Source: Azospirillum sp. OGB3 (GTDB lineage Bacteria; Pseudomonadota; Alphaproteobacteria; Azospirillales; Azospirillaceae). Taken from it: DNA of 64,000 bases. The notes beneath the pieces were generated by a model. It saw only the letters and a list, made by a program, of their open reading frames with translations, was not told the origin of the DNA and did not search any database. Position numbers and translations under genes: made by a program. The stretch is taken from positions 62,001 to 126,000 of the forward strand of contig NZ_JACHYN010000007.1 of the NCBI RefSeq assembly GCF_014192915.1, given 5' to 3'. Position 1 is the stretch's first letter; each line of letters starts with the position of its first letter. Shown here in pieces: positions 35,801-44,290 of the stretch.

Positions 35801-36197
35801 GCTGTACCACCTCGACAGTTCGGAACCGGAAAGCCTGACCGTCCGCACGCTGGGCGAGGAGATCGCCCGCGTGCTGCGCGGCCGGGCGGCCAACCCGCGC
35901 TGGATCGACGGCATGATGCGCCACGGCTACCGAGGCGCCGGGGAGCTGGCGGCGAGCGTGGACACGCTGTTCGCCTTCGCCGCGACCACCACGGCGGTGC
36001 GGCCCCACCATTTCGACCAGTTGTACGACGCCTATGTGGACGACCAGCGGGTGTGGGACTTCCTGGCGCAGTCCAATCCGGCCGCTGCCCGGCATATCCT
36101 GGACCGGTTGACCGAGGCCCTGGAGCGCGGTCTCTGGCACCCACGCCGCAATTCGACAGGCGACGATCTGCGCCGCCGCAAGGAGATGTCCGCATGA
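32811..36197 (+). CDS. cobN: Cobaltochelatase subunit CobN
   Basis: 1128 residues from the ATG at 32811 (M-H-L-L-A-A); the frame stays open back to 32700 only through repeat copy B. This is about 100 residues shorter than the commonest CobN length, but start and end look intact. Family stretches seen include V-Q-V-G-A-H-G-T-L-E-W-L-P-G-K, D-C-W-G-T-P-A-M-R-T-G-G and H-H-Q-D-Q-R-E-H-D. CobN is the large ATP-dependent chelatase subunit that inserts Co2+ into hydrogenobyrinic acid a,c-diamide with CobS and CobT, which are not in this window. No good ribosome site is visible. It overlaps cobG by 4 bp. Confidence 0.95.
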   Translation: MHLLAARQEDLDAGPQAVDLGQSPADVVVLSFSDSDLTALAACWKRHRDTLPTLRLANLARLGHPLSVDLYVESVIRKAKLVVLRLLGGAGYWRYGLDHVAAACRESGVALAVLPGCAQPNPALEGYGTVPAEAAQRLWRGFTEGGPDNMANLLAYAATLSGQERPWREPAPVPRFGVYEGWSGQVAGPCAPVVFYRSHLLAGDLEPVHALCDALAARGLAPLPLFVASLKEPDSAAWMRATLTARDAAVVMNLTGFSAAREDGSPLEANGTPVLQAVLSTTPEEGWRGSARGMGPSDLAMNVVLPEMDGRILTRAIAFKAEGELDPDLEFALTLIRPVPDRVAFAADLAAAWVRLGATPRAGRKLALVLSDYPGPGGGIGHAVGLDTPASVVGILERLRAEGYAVDGLPAGPAALMEALTGGATAALSLEDYRRLAPAEARARIAERWGNEEADPRSDGAAFRFTVLACGNATVAVQPSRGHGPLTTTQHHDPETPPSHGYYAFHLWLRHVLGVHALVQVGAHGTLEWLPGKAVALSADCWPEIVAGPLPCLYPFIVNNPGEGVQARRRLGAVLIGHLTPPPVEAGLHGDLADLETAIDEYSMATGLDPRRLGTLRQTILDLAWSSGVAADCNLRPDDDPDAILSRLDAHLCDIKEMQIRDGLHVFGTTPEPERRARLLAAVARFATAEDVAPALDACGEAEMAALLDGLDGRFVKPGPGGSPARGRADTLPTGRNLYALDPRGVPTPTAWTLGWQAADALITRYLQDHGDWPKRLVVDCWGTPAMRTGGDELAQAMALLGVRPLWENGSGRVTGFEVMPASVLGRPRVDVTLRISGLFRDVFPQQIALFDQAVRAVMAEDEPDDVNPVASALRTDRAELEAGGTPAAEAGRWASARVFGAAPGAYGTALPGMIARGDWSARADFGAAYLEGSCHAYGKGLEGVPLPSLFRRRIGGADALVHHQDQREHDVLSTDGFMQYEGGFSAAAALTDNDPALYHLDSSEPESLTVRTLGEEIARVLRGRAANPRWIDGMMRHGYRGAGELAASVDTLFAFAATTTAVRPHHFDQLYDAYVDDQRVWDFLAQSNPAAARHILDRLTEALERGLWHPRRNSTGDDLRRRKEMSA

Positions 36198-37561
36198 GCG
36201 CGATCACCCAGCTCCGCAATCCACCGCGCCGGCGCGGCATGTGCCCCGGCGTCCTGGCCCCGATGGAGGTCGGCGACGGTCTGCTGGTCCGCGTGCGCGT
36301 CCCCGCCGGGGTGCTTCCCGCGGCCTCGGCGAAACGGATCGCGGAGCTGGGGCGGCGCTACGGCAACGGTCTGGTCGATCTCAGCCACCGCGGCAACCTG
36401 CAACTGCGCGGCGTCGACGCCGCGGACATGGCGGCGCTGATCGCCGAGCTTCGCACGCTCGGCTACGTCTCGGAGGACGCGGAGAGCGAGGCGGTGCGCA
36501 ACGTGCTGACCTCCCCCACCGCCGGGCTGGACGGGACGGCGGTGCTGGACGTGCGCCCCCACGCTCTGGCGCTCGACGCGCGGCTGGCGTCCGACCGTGA
36601 CCTCCATCGGTTGCCGCCGAAGTTCGGCTGGCTGGTCGATGGCGGCGGTCAGGCCACTCTGTTCGACAGCAGCACCGACGTGCGCTTCGACGCGGTAGAC
36701 GGGCCGCTGTTCCGCGTCGGGCTGGGTGGCACCGTCGAAAGCGCCGCGCTGCTGGGCTATTGCCGGCCCGACGATCTGGTCGAGCTTGCGGCGGCGCTGG
36801 CGCGGGCCTTCCTGGATCTCCGCCAAACCCTGGCCGAGCCGCCGCGGCGCATGGCCGGGCTGGTCAAGACGCTGGGGGTGGAGGCGCTGCGGGAGCGGGT
36901 GGCGGGGCTGCTGTCTTGCCCCCACCCTTCACATGCTGCGCATGGCCCCCTTCCCTTCCCCGCTTCGCAGGAGAGGGAGTTTCAATCCCCTCCCCAGCGA
37001 AGCGGGGAAGGGTCAGGGTGGGGGCAAACGCCGCCCACGCGAGTCTTCCTCGGCCCCCAACCCTTCTGGCTGGGCGTCGCCTTCCCCTTCGGCCGCCTCG
37101 ACGTCGACAAGCTGGAAGCGCTCGCCGCCCTCACCCACGAGATCCGCATCACCCCCTGGCGCGCCCTGCTGCTGGCCGCCCCCCAGGACGGCGCCGCGGA
37201 GAAAGCGACCGCCCTCGGCGGCATCCTCGACCACCACGACATCCGGCTGAAGCTCACCGCCTGCAGCGGCGTCACCGGCTGCGACGTCGGCACCACCGAC
37301 ACCCACGCCGACGGTCTCGCCATCGCCGAGCGCGCGGCGGGCTTGCTGGAGGCGGTGCGGATGGTGCATGTCTCGGGCTGCGCGAAGGGCTGCGCCCATC
37401 CCGGTGCGGCGGATGTCACGCTCACCGCGCGGGAAGGCGTCTACGACGTCGCGCTGAATACCGCCCCCGGCGGCACGCCCTGGCGGTCCGCCCTGACACC
37501 CGACGCCGCCGTCGACGCCGTGGCCGATCTGTCTGTTGAGGAGTTGTCCCGTGTCCGCTGA
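36194..37561 (+). CDS. cobG: Precorrin-3B synthase CobG with in-frame repeat insert
   Basis: 455 residues. CobG is an O2-dependent monooxygenase of the sulfite/nitrite reductase fold that ring-contracts precorrin-3A. The two SIR ferredoxin-like repeats are visible (R-G-M-C-P-G-V-L near the start, F-P-F-G-R-L-D in the second half). The siroheme-type [4Fe-4S] ligands are C-S-G-V-T-G-C and S-G-C-A-K-G-C. Between residues about 242 and 280 it contains a Ser/Pro/Gly-rich stretch ([11 protein letters not shown], then R-S-G-E-G-S-G-W-G) encoded by palindromic repeat copy C; this lies in the linker between the two halves and keeps the frame. Start and stop overlap neighbours. Confidence 0.93.
   Translation: MSAITQLRNPPRRRGMCPGVLAPMEVGDGLLVRVRVPAGVLPAASAKRIAELGRRYGNGLVDLSHRGNLQLRGVDAADMAALIAELRTLGYVSEDAESEAVRNVLTSPTAGLDGTAVLDVRPHALALDARLASDRDLHRLPPKFGWLVDGGGQATLFDSSTDVRFDAVDGPLFRVGLGGTVESAALLGYCRPDDLVELAAALARAFLDLRQTLAEPPRRMAGLVKTLGVEALRERVAGLLSCPHPSHAAHGPLPFPASQEREFQSPPQRSGEGSGWGQTPPTRVFLGPQPFWLGVAFPFGRLDVDKLEALAALTHEIRITPWRALLLAAPQDGAAEKATALGGILDHHDIRLKLTACSGVTGCDVGTTDTHADGLAIAERAAGLLEAVRMVHVSGCAKGCAHPGAADVTLTAREGVYDVALNTAPGGTPWRSALTPDAAVDAVADLSVEELSRVR
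36916..37027. repeat. Palindromic repeat, copy C, inside cobG
   Basis: The outer arms TTGCCCCCACCCTT and its near complement (GGGTCAGGGTGGGGGCAA) enclose CTTCCCTTCCCCGCTTCGC / GCGAAGCGGGGAAGGG. The composition breaks the codon pattern of cobG, yet the frame remains open across it. Confidence 0.85.
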
Positions 37562-38192
37562 GCCGCTTTACGACTACATCCGCGATGGAGCGGCCATCTA
37601 CCGCCAGTCCTTCGCCACCATCCGGGCGGAGGCCGACCTGTCGGCCATCCCCGACGACCTGAAGCCGGTGGCGGTGCGCGTCATCCACGCCTGCGGCATG
37701 GTGGACGCGGCGCGAGACCTGATGTTCTCCCCCGACGTGGGGACGGCGGCGCGGGCGGCCCTGCGCGGCGGGGCGGCGATCCTCTGCGACAGTGAGATGG
37801 TCGCCCACGGCATCACGCGGGCGCGGCTGCCGGCCGACAACGCCGTCGTCTGCACCCTGCGCGACCCGGCGGTGCCGGAACTCGCCAAGCAGGTCGAAAA
37901 CACCCGCTCCGCCGCCGCGCTGGAGCTGTGGGTCCCCCGGCTGGCCGGTTCCGTCGTCGCCATCGGCAACGCGCCGACGGCCCTGTTCAAGCTGCTGGAG
38001 ATGATCCGCGACGGCGCGCCGAAGCCGGCGGCGGTGCTGGGCTTCCCGGTCGGCTTCGTGGGTGCGGCGGAAAGCAAGGACGCGCTGGCCGAGGCGCCCT
38101 TCGGCCTGCCCTTCCTGGCGATCAAGGGCCGGCGCGGCGGCAGCGCCATGGCGGCGGCGGCGGTCAACGCCCTGGCGAGCGACGTGGAATGA
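37551..38192 (+). CDS. cobH: Precorrin-8X methylmutase CobH
   Basis: 213 residues from the GTG at 37551, chosen for GAGGAG 7-8 bp upstream; it overlaps the end of cobG by 11 bp. The CobH/CbiC family segments are Y-I-R-D-G-A-A-I-Y, the catalytic-His region V-R-V-I-H-A-C-G-M, and G-N-A-P-T-A-L-F and [13 protein letters not shown]. It moves the C-11 methyl group to C-12, giving hydrogenobyrinic acid. It is the third gene of the coupled cobNGHIJ string. Confidence 0.96.
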   Translation: MSAEPLYDYIRDGAAIYRQSFATIRAEADLSAIPDDLKPVAVRVIHACGMVDAARDLMFSPDVGTAARAALRGGAAILCDSEMVAHGITRARLPADNAVVCTLRDPAVPELAKQVENTRSAAALELWVPRLAGSVVAIGNAPTALFKLLEMIRDGAPKPAAVLGFPVGFVGAAESKDALAEAPFGLPFLAIKGRRGGSAMAAAAVNALASDVE

Positions 38193-38929
38193 GCAACGAA
38201 ACCAACCCCACCGGCACCCTCTACGGCGTCAGCGTCGGCCCCGGCGACCCGGACCTGATGACCGTCCGCGCCATGCGGACCATCGGCGCCTGCCCGGTGG
38301 TCGCCTATTTCTGCAAGCGCGGCACCTCCGGTCAGGCCCGGCGCATCGCCGACGGCTGCATCACGGCGGAGCACATCGAGCTGCCGATGGTCTATCCGGT
38401 GACGGTGGAACTGCCGCCCAGCCACCCCGACTACGGCCGCCAGATCGAGGCCTTCTTCGACGAGTCCGCCGAGCGTCTGGCCGAACATCTCGCCGCCGGG
38501 CGCTCCATCGCCGCGCTGAACGAGGGCGACGCCTTCTTCTACGGCAGCTTCATGCATCTGTTCCTGCGTCTGGCCTCGCGCTTCCCGACGGAGGTGGTGC
38601 CGGGCGTGACGTCGATGATGTGCAGCGCCTCGCTGCTGCCGCGCCCGCTGACCCTGCGCGACGACGTCCTGGCGGTCATCCCCGGCACGCTGGGGGAAGA
38701 GGCGCTGCTGCGCGCGCTGCGCAACGCCGACGCCGCGGTCATCATGAAGCTGGGCCAGAACCTGCCGAAGGTCCGCCGCGCCGTGGAGGCCGCCGGGCTG
38801 GCCGACCGCGCCTGGTACATCGAGCGGGCGAGCATGGCGGACCAGCGCGTGATGCCCTTCCGCGAGGCACCGGAGACGGCCCCCTACTTCTCGCAGATCG
38901 TCATCCCCGGCGAGGGGCTGCGGCGATGA
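38189..38929 (+). CDS. cobI: Precorrin-2 C20-methyltransferase CobI
   Basis: 246 residues. The SAM-dependent tetrapyrrole methylase fold is clear: [13 protein letters not shown] at the N terminus, [11 protein letters not shown] and V-V-P-G-V-T-S-M. The F-F-Y-G-S-F-M-H-L sequence is characteristic of the CobI/CbiL branch. It converts precorrin-2 to precorrin-3A. ATG overlaps the cobH stop (ATGA), and its own stop overlaps the cobJ start. Confidence 0.96.
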   Translation: MSNETNPTGTLYGVSVGPGDPDLMTVRAMRTIGACPVVAYFCKRGTSGQARRIADGCITAEHIELPMVYPVTVELPPSHPDYGRQIEAFFDESAERLAEHLAAGRSIAALNEGDAFFYGSFMHLFLRLASRFPTEVVPGVTSMMCSASLLPRPLTLRDDVLAVIPGTLGEEALLRALRNADAAVIMKLGQNLPKVRRAVEAAGLADRAWYIERASMADQRVMPFREAPETAPYFSQIVIPGEGLRR

Positions 38930-39705
38930 CCGCCGATCCGCAGGCCGGATGGTTGAAGGTCGTCGGGCTCGGCCCCGGCACTGAGGACTGGCTGACGCCG
39001 GAGGCCCGGCGCGATCTGGCGGAGGCGACCGACCTCGTCGGCTATTTCCCCTATGTGGACCGTGTGCCGCCGGGGCCGCAGGTGCGCCACGCCTCCGACA
39101 ACCGGGTCGAGTTGGACCGCGCCCGCCACGCCCTTGAACTGGCGGCGGAGGGCCGCCGGGTGGCGGTGGTGTCGGGCGGCGACCCCGGCGTCTTCGCCAT
39201 GGCCGCCGCGGTGTTCGAGGCGCTGGACGATCCAGCGGCCCCCGCGGCGTGGCACCGCGTGCCGCTGTCGGTCGACCCCGGCATTTCCGCGATGCAGGCG
39301 GCGGCGGCGCGGGCCGGCGCGCCGCTCGGCCATGATTTCTGCGCCATCTCGCTGTCCGACAATCTGAAGCCGTGGGAGGTGGTGCTGAAGCGCCTGCGTC
39401 TGGCGGCGGAGGCGGATTTCGTCATTGCGCTCTACAACCCGATCAGCCGTGCCCGCCCCTGGCAGCTCGGCGCCGCCTTCGACGCGCTGCGCGACCTCCG
39501 CTCGGCGGAAACGCCGGTGATCCTCGCCCAGGCGGTCGGCCGCCCCGACGAGGCGCTGACGATCACGACGCTGGGTGCGGTGGACGCGGCGCAGGCCGAC
39601 ATGCGGACCTGCGTCATCATCGGCGCCTCGCACACCCGGCTGGTGCCCCGCGAGGGTGCGCAGCCGTGGGTCTACACGCCGCGCAGCTATGCGGTGCGGG
39701 GGTGA
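38926..39705 (+). CDS. cobJ: Precorrin-3B C17-methyltransferase CobJ
   Basis: 259 residues of the same methylase fold: V-V-G-L-G-P-G-T-E-D-W-L-T, V-V-S-G-G-D-P-G-V-F-A-M, D-P-G-I-S-A-M-Q-A and the branch-typical L-Y-N-P-I-S-R-A-R-P-W-Q. It methylates C-17 and completes ring contraction to precorrin-4. Its start overlaps cobI by 4 bp. It ends the first rightward block, followed by repeat copy D and the convergent cobK. Confidence 0.96.
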   Translation: MTADPQAGWLKVVGLGPGTEDWLTPEARRDLAEATDLVGYFPYVDRVPPGPQVRHASDNRVELDRARHALELAAEGRRVAVVSGGDPGVFAMAAAVFEALDDPAAPAAWHRVPLSVDPGISAMQAAAARAGAPLGHDFCAISLSDNLKPWEVVLKRLRLAAEADFVIALYNPISRARPWQLGAAFDALRDLRSAETPVILAQAVGRPDEALTITTLGAVDAAQADMRTCVIIGASHTRLVPREGAQPWVYTPRSYAVRG

Positions 39706-39718
39706 GGACGGTGTCGAA

Positions 39719-39870
39719 ACGGGCCCCCACCCTAACCCTCCCCCGCTCGCGGCGGACCTTTGGTCCGCCTGCCGCGTCAGCGCAAACCTCTGGTTTGCGC
39801 GAGAGCTTTGCAGGGGAGGGAATTGACTCCTCCCCCTGCAAAGCAGGGGGAGGTCGGGAGGGGGGCCCGA
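39719..39870. repeat. GC-rich palindromic repeat, copy D
   Basis: The outer arms CGGGCCCCCACCC...TCCCCC / GGGGGAGG...GGGGGGCCCG enclose smaller hairpins: GCGGACC-TTT-GGTCCGC, GCGCAAACC-TCT-GGTTTGCGC and CCCCTGCAAAGCAGGGG. It lies exactly between the convergent cobJ and cobK and could stop both transcripts. Confidence 0.85.
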
Positions 39871-39872
39871 CT

Positions 39873-40607
39873 CTACCGCGCCTCCAGCCATGCCAACGCC
39901 GCAGCCGCACCGTGCACCTCGGCCACACCGTTGCCGGGCGGGCGTTCGACCATCACCACGGGAATGCCCCGGCGACGCGCCGCCTCCAGCTTCGCTTCCG
40001 TAGCGCTCCCGCCACTGTTCTTGCTGACGACCACCTCCACCCGATGCTCCTCCAACAGGGCGCATTCCCCCTCCAGCGTGAAGGGGCCACGGTCGAGGAT
40101 CAGACGGTGATCCGGCAGGTTCGGCGGCGGTTCCGGCGGATCGACGGCGCGGATCAGGTAGCGCTTGTCCGGCACCGCCTCGAAGGCCGCGACCTCCTGC
40201 CGGCCGATGGTCAGGAAGACGCTTTCGCCAAGCGGGCGCAGAGCCTCGGCGGCGGCGGCCATGTCCGGCACGCCGATCCAGCGGTCGCCCGCGGCCGGCT
40301 CCCACGGCTTGCGGGTCAGCACCAGCAGCGGCACGCCCAGCCGTGCGCAAGCCGCCGCGGCGTTGGCGGAGATCTGGTCGGCGAAGGGATGCGTGGCGTC
40401 CACGACCGCACCAATGCCGTTCTCCACGAGATGCGCCGCCAGCCCGTCCACCCCGCCGAAACCGCCGATGCGGGTCGGCAGGGGCGGCAGGACCGGCTGC
40501 TTGGTGCGCCCGGCCAGCGACACCGTCGCGTCGATGCGCGGGTGGCCGTCGAGCAGGCGGGCCAGCGCCGTGGCCTCGGTGGTGCCGCCCAGAATCAGCG
40601 CCTTCAT
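39873..40607 (-). CDS. cobK: Precorrin-6A reductase CobK
   Basis: 244 residues from the ATG at 40607, with AAGGAGG 6 bp upstream. Two Rossmann-like halves are seen: L-I-L-G-G-T-T-E-A at the N terminus and V-V-S-K-N-S-G-G-S-A-T-E-A-K-L in the second half, plus D-A-T-H-P-F-A for the corrinoid side. It uses NADPH to reduce the ring of precorrin-6A. It is the only gene of its block on the leftward strand, divergent from cobL with 23 bp between starts. Confidence 0.95.
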   Translation of the reverse strand: MKALILGGTTEATALARLLDGHPRIDATVSLAGRTKQPVLPPLPTRIGGFGGVDGLAAHLVENGIGAVVDATHPFADQISANAAAACARLGVPLLVLTRKPWEPAAGDRWIGVPDMAAAAEALRPLGESVFLTIGRQEVAAFEAVPDKRYLIRAVDPPEPPPNLPDHRLILDRGPFTLEGECALLEEHRVEVVVSKNSGGSATEAKLEAARRRGIPVVMVERPPGNGVAEVHGAAAALAWLEAR

Positions 40608-40630
40608 GCTTGTCCTCCTTGGGGTGCACC

Positions 40631-41857
40631 ATGAATAGCACGGCCGTAGGGCGTTGGCTGAGCGTCGTCGGCATCGGCGAGGATGGGTGGGACGGTCTGT
40701 CGTCCACCGCCCGCGCGCTGGTCGAGGGCGCGGAGTTGCTGGCCGGCGGTGCCCGCCATCTGGCGCTGGTGCCTGAATTCGCGGGACAGGAGCGGCTGCA
40801 CTGGCCCTCCCCCTTGTCGGACGCCTACCCCGCCCTGCTGGCACGGCGTGGTCGGAGGGTCTGCGTGCTGGCGAGCGGCGATCCGTCCTGGTACGGCATC
40901 GGCGCCACCCTGTCGAAACTCGTTCCGGCGGAGGAACTGTCGATCGTTCCGGCTCCGTCATCCTTCAGCCTCGCCGCCGCCCGCCTGGGCTGGCCCATGC
41001 AGGACTGCGGCACCCTGACGGTGCATGGGCGCCCTCTGGAGCTGGTCATTCCGCATCTGCAACCGGGCGCACGGCTGCTGGTTCTGTGCTGGGACGGAAC
41101 GACTCCGGCCAAGCTGGCGGCGCTGCTGACGGCGCGCGGCTTCGGACCGTCGCGCCTGATCGCCCTGGAATCCATGGGCGGCCCGCGCGAGCGCTGCATC
41201 GTTGCGACGGCGGAAGAGTGGTCGGCGGAGCGCGTGGCCGACCTGAACACGCTGGCGGTGGAGTGCGTCGCCGCGCCCGGCGCCCGCGCCCTGCCCCGCA
41301 CGCCGGGCCTGCCCGACGACTGGTTCGAGCATGACGGCCAGATCACCAAGCGGGAGATCCGCGCCGTCACCCTGTCCTGGCTGGCGCCGCGCCGCGGCGA
41401 GCTGCTGTGGGACATCGGCGCTGGTTCCGGTTCCATCGGCGTCGAATGGATGCTGAGCGACCCGACCAACCGCGCCATCGCCGTGGAGCACAAGGCCGAC
41501 CGCGCCGCCCGCATCCCGGCCAACGCCGCCGCCTTCGGTGTGCCGGGGCTGGAACTGGTGCGCGGCAAGGCGCCGGAAGCGCTGGACGGCCTGCCGGCGC
41601 CGGACGCCGTGTTCATCGGCGGCGGGCTGACCAACGACGGCGTGCTGGACGCCTGCTGGTCGGCGCTGAAGCCCGGCGGGCGGATCGTCGCCAACGCCGT
41701 GACGCTGGAAAGCGAGGCGATGCTGATCGCCACGCACAAGCGGCTGGGCGGGCAACTGTCGCAGATCGCGGTCAGCCGCGCCGCGCCCATCGGCGGCTTC
41801 ACCGGCTGGCGCCCGCTGATGCCGGTCACCCTGTGGCTGGCGGAGAAGCCGCTGTGA
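40631..41857 (+). CDS. cobL: Bifunctional precorrin-6Y C5,15-methyltransferase CobL
   Basis: 408 residues with two domains. The N-terminal CbiE-like methylase (about 8-215) has V-V-G-I-G-E-D-G-W-D-G-L and L-A-S-G-D-P-S-W-Y-G-I-G. The C-terminal CbiT-like Rossmann methyltransferase (about 235-408) has L-L-W-D-I-G-A-G-S-G-S-I-G-V-E-W. It methylates C-5 and C-15 and decarboxylates the C-12 acetate, giving precorrin-8X. Its GTGA overlap with cobE suggests coupled translation. Confidence 0.96.
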   Translation: MNSTAVGRWLSVVGIGEDGWDGLSSTARALVEGAELLAGGARHLALVPEFAGQERLHWPSPLSDAYPALLARRGRRVCVLASGDPSWYGIGATLSKLVPAEELSIVPAPSSFSLAAARLGWPMQDCGTLTVHGRPLELVIPHLQPGARLLVLCWDGTTPAKLAALLTARGFGPSRLIALESMGGPRERCIVATAEEWSAERVADLNTLAVECVAAPGARALPRTPGLPDDWFEHDGQITKREIRAVTLSWLAPRRGELLWDIGAGSGSIGVEWMLSDPTNRAIAVEHKADRAARIPANAAAFGVPGLELVRGKAPEALDGLPAPDAVFIGGGLTNDGVLDACWSALKPGGRIVANAVTLESEAMLIATHKRLGGQLSQIAVSRAAPIGGFTGWRPLMPVTLWLAEKPL

Positions 41858-42264
41858 CGGCGCATCGCATCATCGCGGCGGGCATCGGTTGCCGGGCGGA
41901 TTGCCCCGGCGACGAGATCGCCGGGCTGGTCCGCGCCGCCTTCGACGAAGCCGCGCTGGACGAGGCCGTTCGCCGCTCCGTTCAACTGGCGGCACCGATG
42001 CGCAAACGGAACGAGGCCGGTATGGCAGAGGCGGCACAGCTGCTCGCCCTGCCGCTGCGGTTCGTTGACGATTCGGCGTTGGCCGCGGTTCAGGACCGGG
42101 TGCGGACCCGCTCCGCCCGTGTCGAGGCCGCCGTGGGCGTCGCCTCGGTCGCGGAGGCTGCGGCGCTGGCCGCCGCCGGGCCGGGCTCAACCCTCCTGCT
42201 GCCGCGTCGTTCCACCCCGCGCGCCACCTGCGCGCTCGCGATTTCCGAAGGCATTCCCACATGA
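41854..42264 (+). CDS. cobE: CobE / CbiG C-terminal domain protein
   Basis: 136 residues, GTG start overlapping the cobL stop. It begins with the family sequence [10 protein letters not shown], close to the usual G-I-G-C-R-R-G, and contains [12 protein letters not shown]. It is a single CbiG_C domain (PF01890). In aerobic pathways CobE is required but its reaction is not settled; the homologous domain in CbiG opens the lactone of cobalt-precorrin-5A. It overlaps cobM by 4 bp. Confidence 0.9.
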   Translation: MTAHRIIAAGIGCRADCPGDEIAGLVRAAFDEAALDEAVRRSVQLAAPMRKRNEAGMAEAAQLLALPLRFVDDSALAAVQDRVRTRSARVEAAVGVASVAEAAALAAAGPGSTLLLPRRSTPRATCALAISEGIPT

Positions 42265-43022
42265 CCGTGCATTTCATCGGCGCCGGACCGGGCGCGCCCG
42301 ACCTGCTGACCCTGCGCGGGCGCGACCTGATCGCGTCCTGCCCGGTCTGCCTCTACGCCGGATCGCTGGTGCCGAAGGAGATCATCGCCCACGCCCCGCC
42401 GGGCGCCCGGATCGTCGACACCGCCCCGCTGACGCTCGACCAGATCGTCGCCGAATTCAAGGCGGCGCACGCGGCCGGGCAGGACGTGGCGCGGCTGCAT
42501 TCCGGCGACCTGTCGGTCTACAGCGCGCTCGGCGAACAGACGCGGGCGCTGCGGGAGCTGGGCATCCCCTACGACATCACGCCGGGCGTGCCGGCCTTCG
42601 CCGCGGCGTCGGCCGCGCTGGGGCGGGAGCTGACCCTGCCGGAGGTCAGTCAGACGCTGATTTTGACACGGACGGAGGGCCGCGCCTCGGCCATGCCGGC
42701 GAACGAGACGCTGGAGGTGCTGGGGCGCTCGGGCGCCACGCTGGCCATCCACCTGTCGATCCACGTCATCGACCGGGTGGTGGAGCGGCTGACCCCGCTC
42801 TACGGCGCGGGTTGCCCGGCGGCGGTGGTCTACCGGGCGAGCTGGCCGGAAGAGCGCGTGCTGCGCGGCACGCTGGCCGACATCGCCGCCCGGGTGGCGG
42901 ACTCGCCGATGGAACGCACCGCCCTGATCCTGGTCGGCCCGGCGTTGGGGGTGGAGGATTTCCGGTGCAGCGCGCTCTACGACGGGTCGCACGTGCGCCG
43001 CTACCGGGGGCTTGGGGAGTGA
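42261..43022 (+). CDS. cobM: Precorrin-4 C11-methyltransferase CobM
   Basis: 253 residues. Methylase-fold motifs: [30 protein letters not shown] and T-P-G-V-P-A-F. The L-H-S-G-D sequence is typical of CobM/CbiF. It forms precorrin-5. ATGA overlap with cobE; it ends 12 bp before repeat copy E and converges on cbiD. Confidence 0.96.
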   Translation: MTVHFIGAGPGAPDLLTLRGRDLIASCPVCLYAGSLVPKEIIAHAPPGARIVDTAPLTLDQIVAEFKAAHAAGQDVARLHSGDLSVYSALGEQTRALRELGIPYDITPGVPAFAAASAALGRELTLPEVSQTLILTRTEGRASAMPANETLEVLGRSGATLAIHLSIHVIDRVVERLTPLYGAGCPAAVVYRASWPEERVLRGTLADIAARVADSPMERTALILVGPALGVEDFRCSALYDGSHVRRYRGLGE

Positions 43023-43034
43023 GGGAGCTGCTGA

Positions 43035-43146
43035 CTCCCTCTCCCCTCCGGGGAGAGGGTCGGGGTAAGGGGGATGTGGGGGGACCGGTGCGTTCGGCAA
43101 TGGCCGGCCCCCCTCACTCTAACCCTCTCCCCGGAGGGGAGAGGGG
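43035..43146. repeat. GC-rich palindromic repeat, copy E
   Basis: CCCTCTCCCCTCCGGGGAGAGGGTCGGGGT on the left and ACCCTCTCCCCGGAGGGGAGAGGGG on the right, each half itself a hairpin, with GGGGGGACCGG/CCGGCCCCCC in the centre. It fills the convergent cobM-cbiD junction and reaches the last codons of cbiD (stop at 43148). Confidence 0.82.
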
Positions 43147-43147
43147 A

Positions 43148-44290
43148 TTAAAGGGCGCTCCATCCGGAACCGCCGACGATGTTGCCTTGGCGGTCGGTGA
43201 CCAGCACCTCGACCGCGACGGGGGCGCCGTCGAGCGTGTCCAGCGCCGTGCGCTGGGCCAGAACCGCCACGCGGTCGGCCAGCGGCAGGCCGGCCTCCCT
43301 CGCAATGCCCAGGACCTGCGCGGCTGTGTTGGCGCTCCGGGCCTCGGCCACGCGCTCCGGAGCGGCGCCCAGCTCGGCCATGCGGTCGGCCAGCCAGTCG
43401 AGATCAACGCTGCCGCGCTTGGAATGCAGGTCGAGCAGGCCGCGCGCCAGCTTCCCGAACTTGGCGAAGCCGCCGCACAGGGTCAGGCGCGGAATCGGGT
43501 GGCGGCGCAGGTACTTGAGCGTACCGCCCGCGAAGTCGCCCATGTCGAGCAGCGCGTGCTCCGGCAGGCCGTAGCGCGCGACGACCGCCTTTTCCGAGGT
43601 GTCGCCGGTGCAGGCCGCGACGTGGCTCAAGCCCGCCGCCCGCGCCACGTCGACGCCGCGCTGGATCGAGGCGATCCAGGCCGCACAGGAATAGGGCACG
43701 ACGATCCCCGTCGTCCCCAGGATCGACAGGCCGCCGAGGATGCCCAGGCGCGGGTTCATGGTGCGGCGGGCCAGCGCCTCCCCGTTTTCCACGGAGATTT
43801 CGACAACGACGTCGGGGCCCTCGCCAGCCAGCCCCGCAGCCTCCTCCACCGCTTGGCGGATCATCGCGCGGGGCACCGGGTTGATGGCCGGTTCGCCGAC
43901 GGGGACCGGCAGGCCGGGTCGGGTCACCGTGCCCACCCCCTCGCCCGCGCGGAAGACGACGCCTTGGCCCGGTTCGGCGCGGCTGACGCGGGCGCGGATC
44001 AGCGCGCCGTGGGTGACGTCCGGGTCGTCGCCGGCGTCCTTCACCACCCCCGCCGCCGCCCAGCCCTCGCCGCGCTCCGTCCAGGCGAGCGCGAAGGCTG
44101 GCGTCTGGCCGCCGGGCAGGGTTACCGTCACCGGATCTGGGAAGTCGCCGGAGAACAGCGCCCCGCAGGCCGCCCGCGCGGCGGCGGTGGCGCAGGCGCC
44201 CGTCGTCCAGCCCCGCCGCAGCGCCTTGCCGTCGCCGTTACCGCTTCCGTCGCCGTCCACACCGTTTTCCGTCGCTGAGTGCTCGTCCAT
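43148..44290 (-). CDS. cbiD: Precorrin-5B (C1)-methyltransferase CbiD
   Basis: 380 residues if started at the ATG at 44290. The conserved entry L-R-R-G-W-T-T-G-A-C-A-T-A-A begins at about residue 24, followed by I-N-P-V-P-R, N-P-R-L-G-I-L-G-G-L-S-I-L-G-T-T-G-I-V, C-T-G-D-T-S-E and F-A-K-F-G-K-L-A. It carries out the C-1 methylation/deacylation step done by CobF in Pseudomonas denitrificans. The annotated ATG overlaps the cobA ATG on the other strand; a GTG at 44260 with GGAAAA upstream is an alternative start that removes a Gly/Asp-rich head. Confidence 0.94.
   Translation of the reverse strand: MDEHSATENGVDGDGSGNGDGKALRRGWTTGACATAAARAACGALFSGDFPDPVTVTLPGGQTPAFALAWTERGEGWAAAGVVKDAGDDPDVTHGALIRARVSRAEPGQGVVFRAGEGVGTVTRPGLPVPVGEPAINPVPRAMIRQAVEEAAGLAGEGPDVVVEISVENGEALARRTMNPRLGILGGLSILGTTGIVVPYSCAAWIASIQRGVDVARAAGLSHVAACTGDTSEKAVVARYGLPEHALLDMGDFAGGTLKYLRRHPIPRLTLCGGFAKFGKLARGLLDLHSKRGSVDLDWLADRMAELGAAPERVAEARSANTAAQVLGIAREAGLPLADRVAVLAQRTALDTLDGAPVAVEVLVTDRQGNIVGGSGWSAL

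Noticed and set aside
26575..43146. CRISPR array from the repeated palindromes
   Set aside because: Copies are kilobases apart, differ in length and have no regular spacers or cas genes.
42065..44278. 737-codon frame over cobE, cobM and antisense to cbiD
   Set aside because: It crosses a repeat and covers three well-identified genes in other frames.
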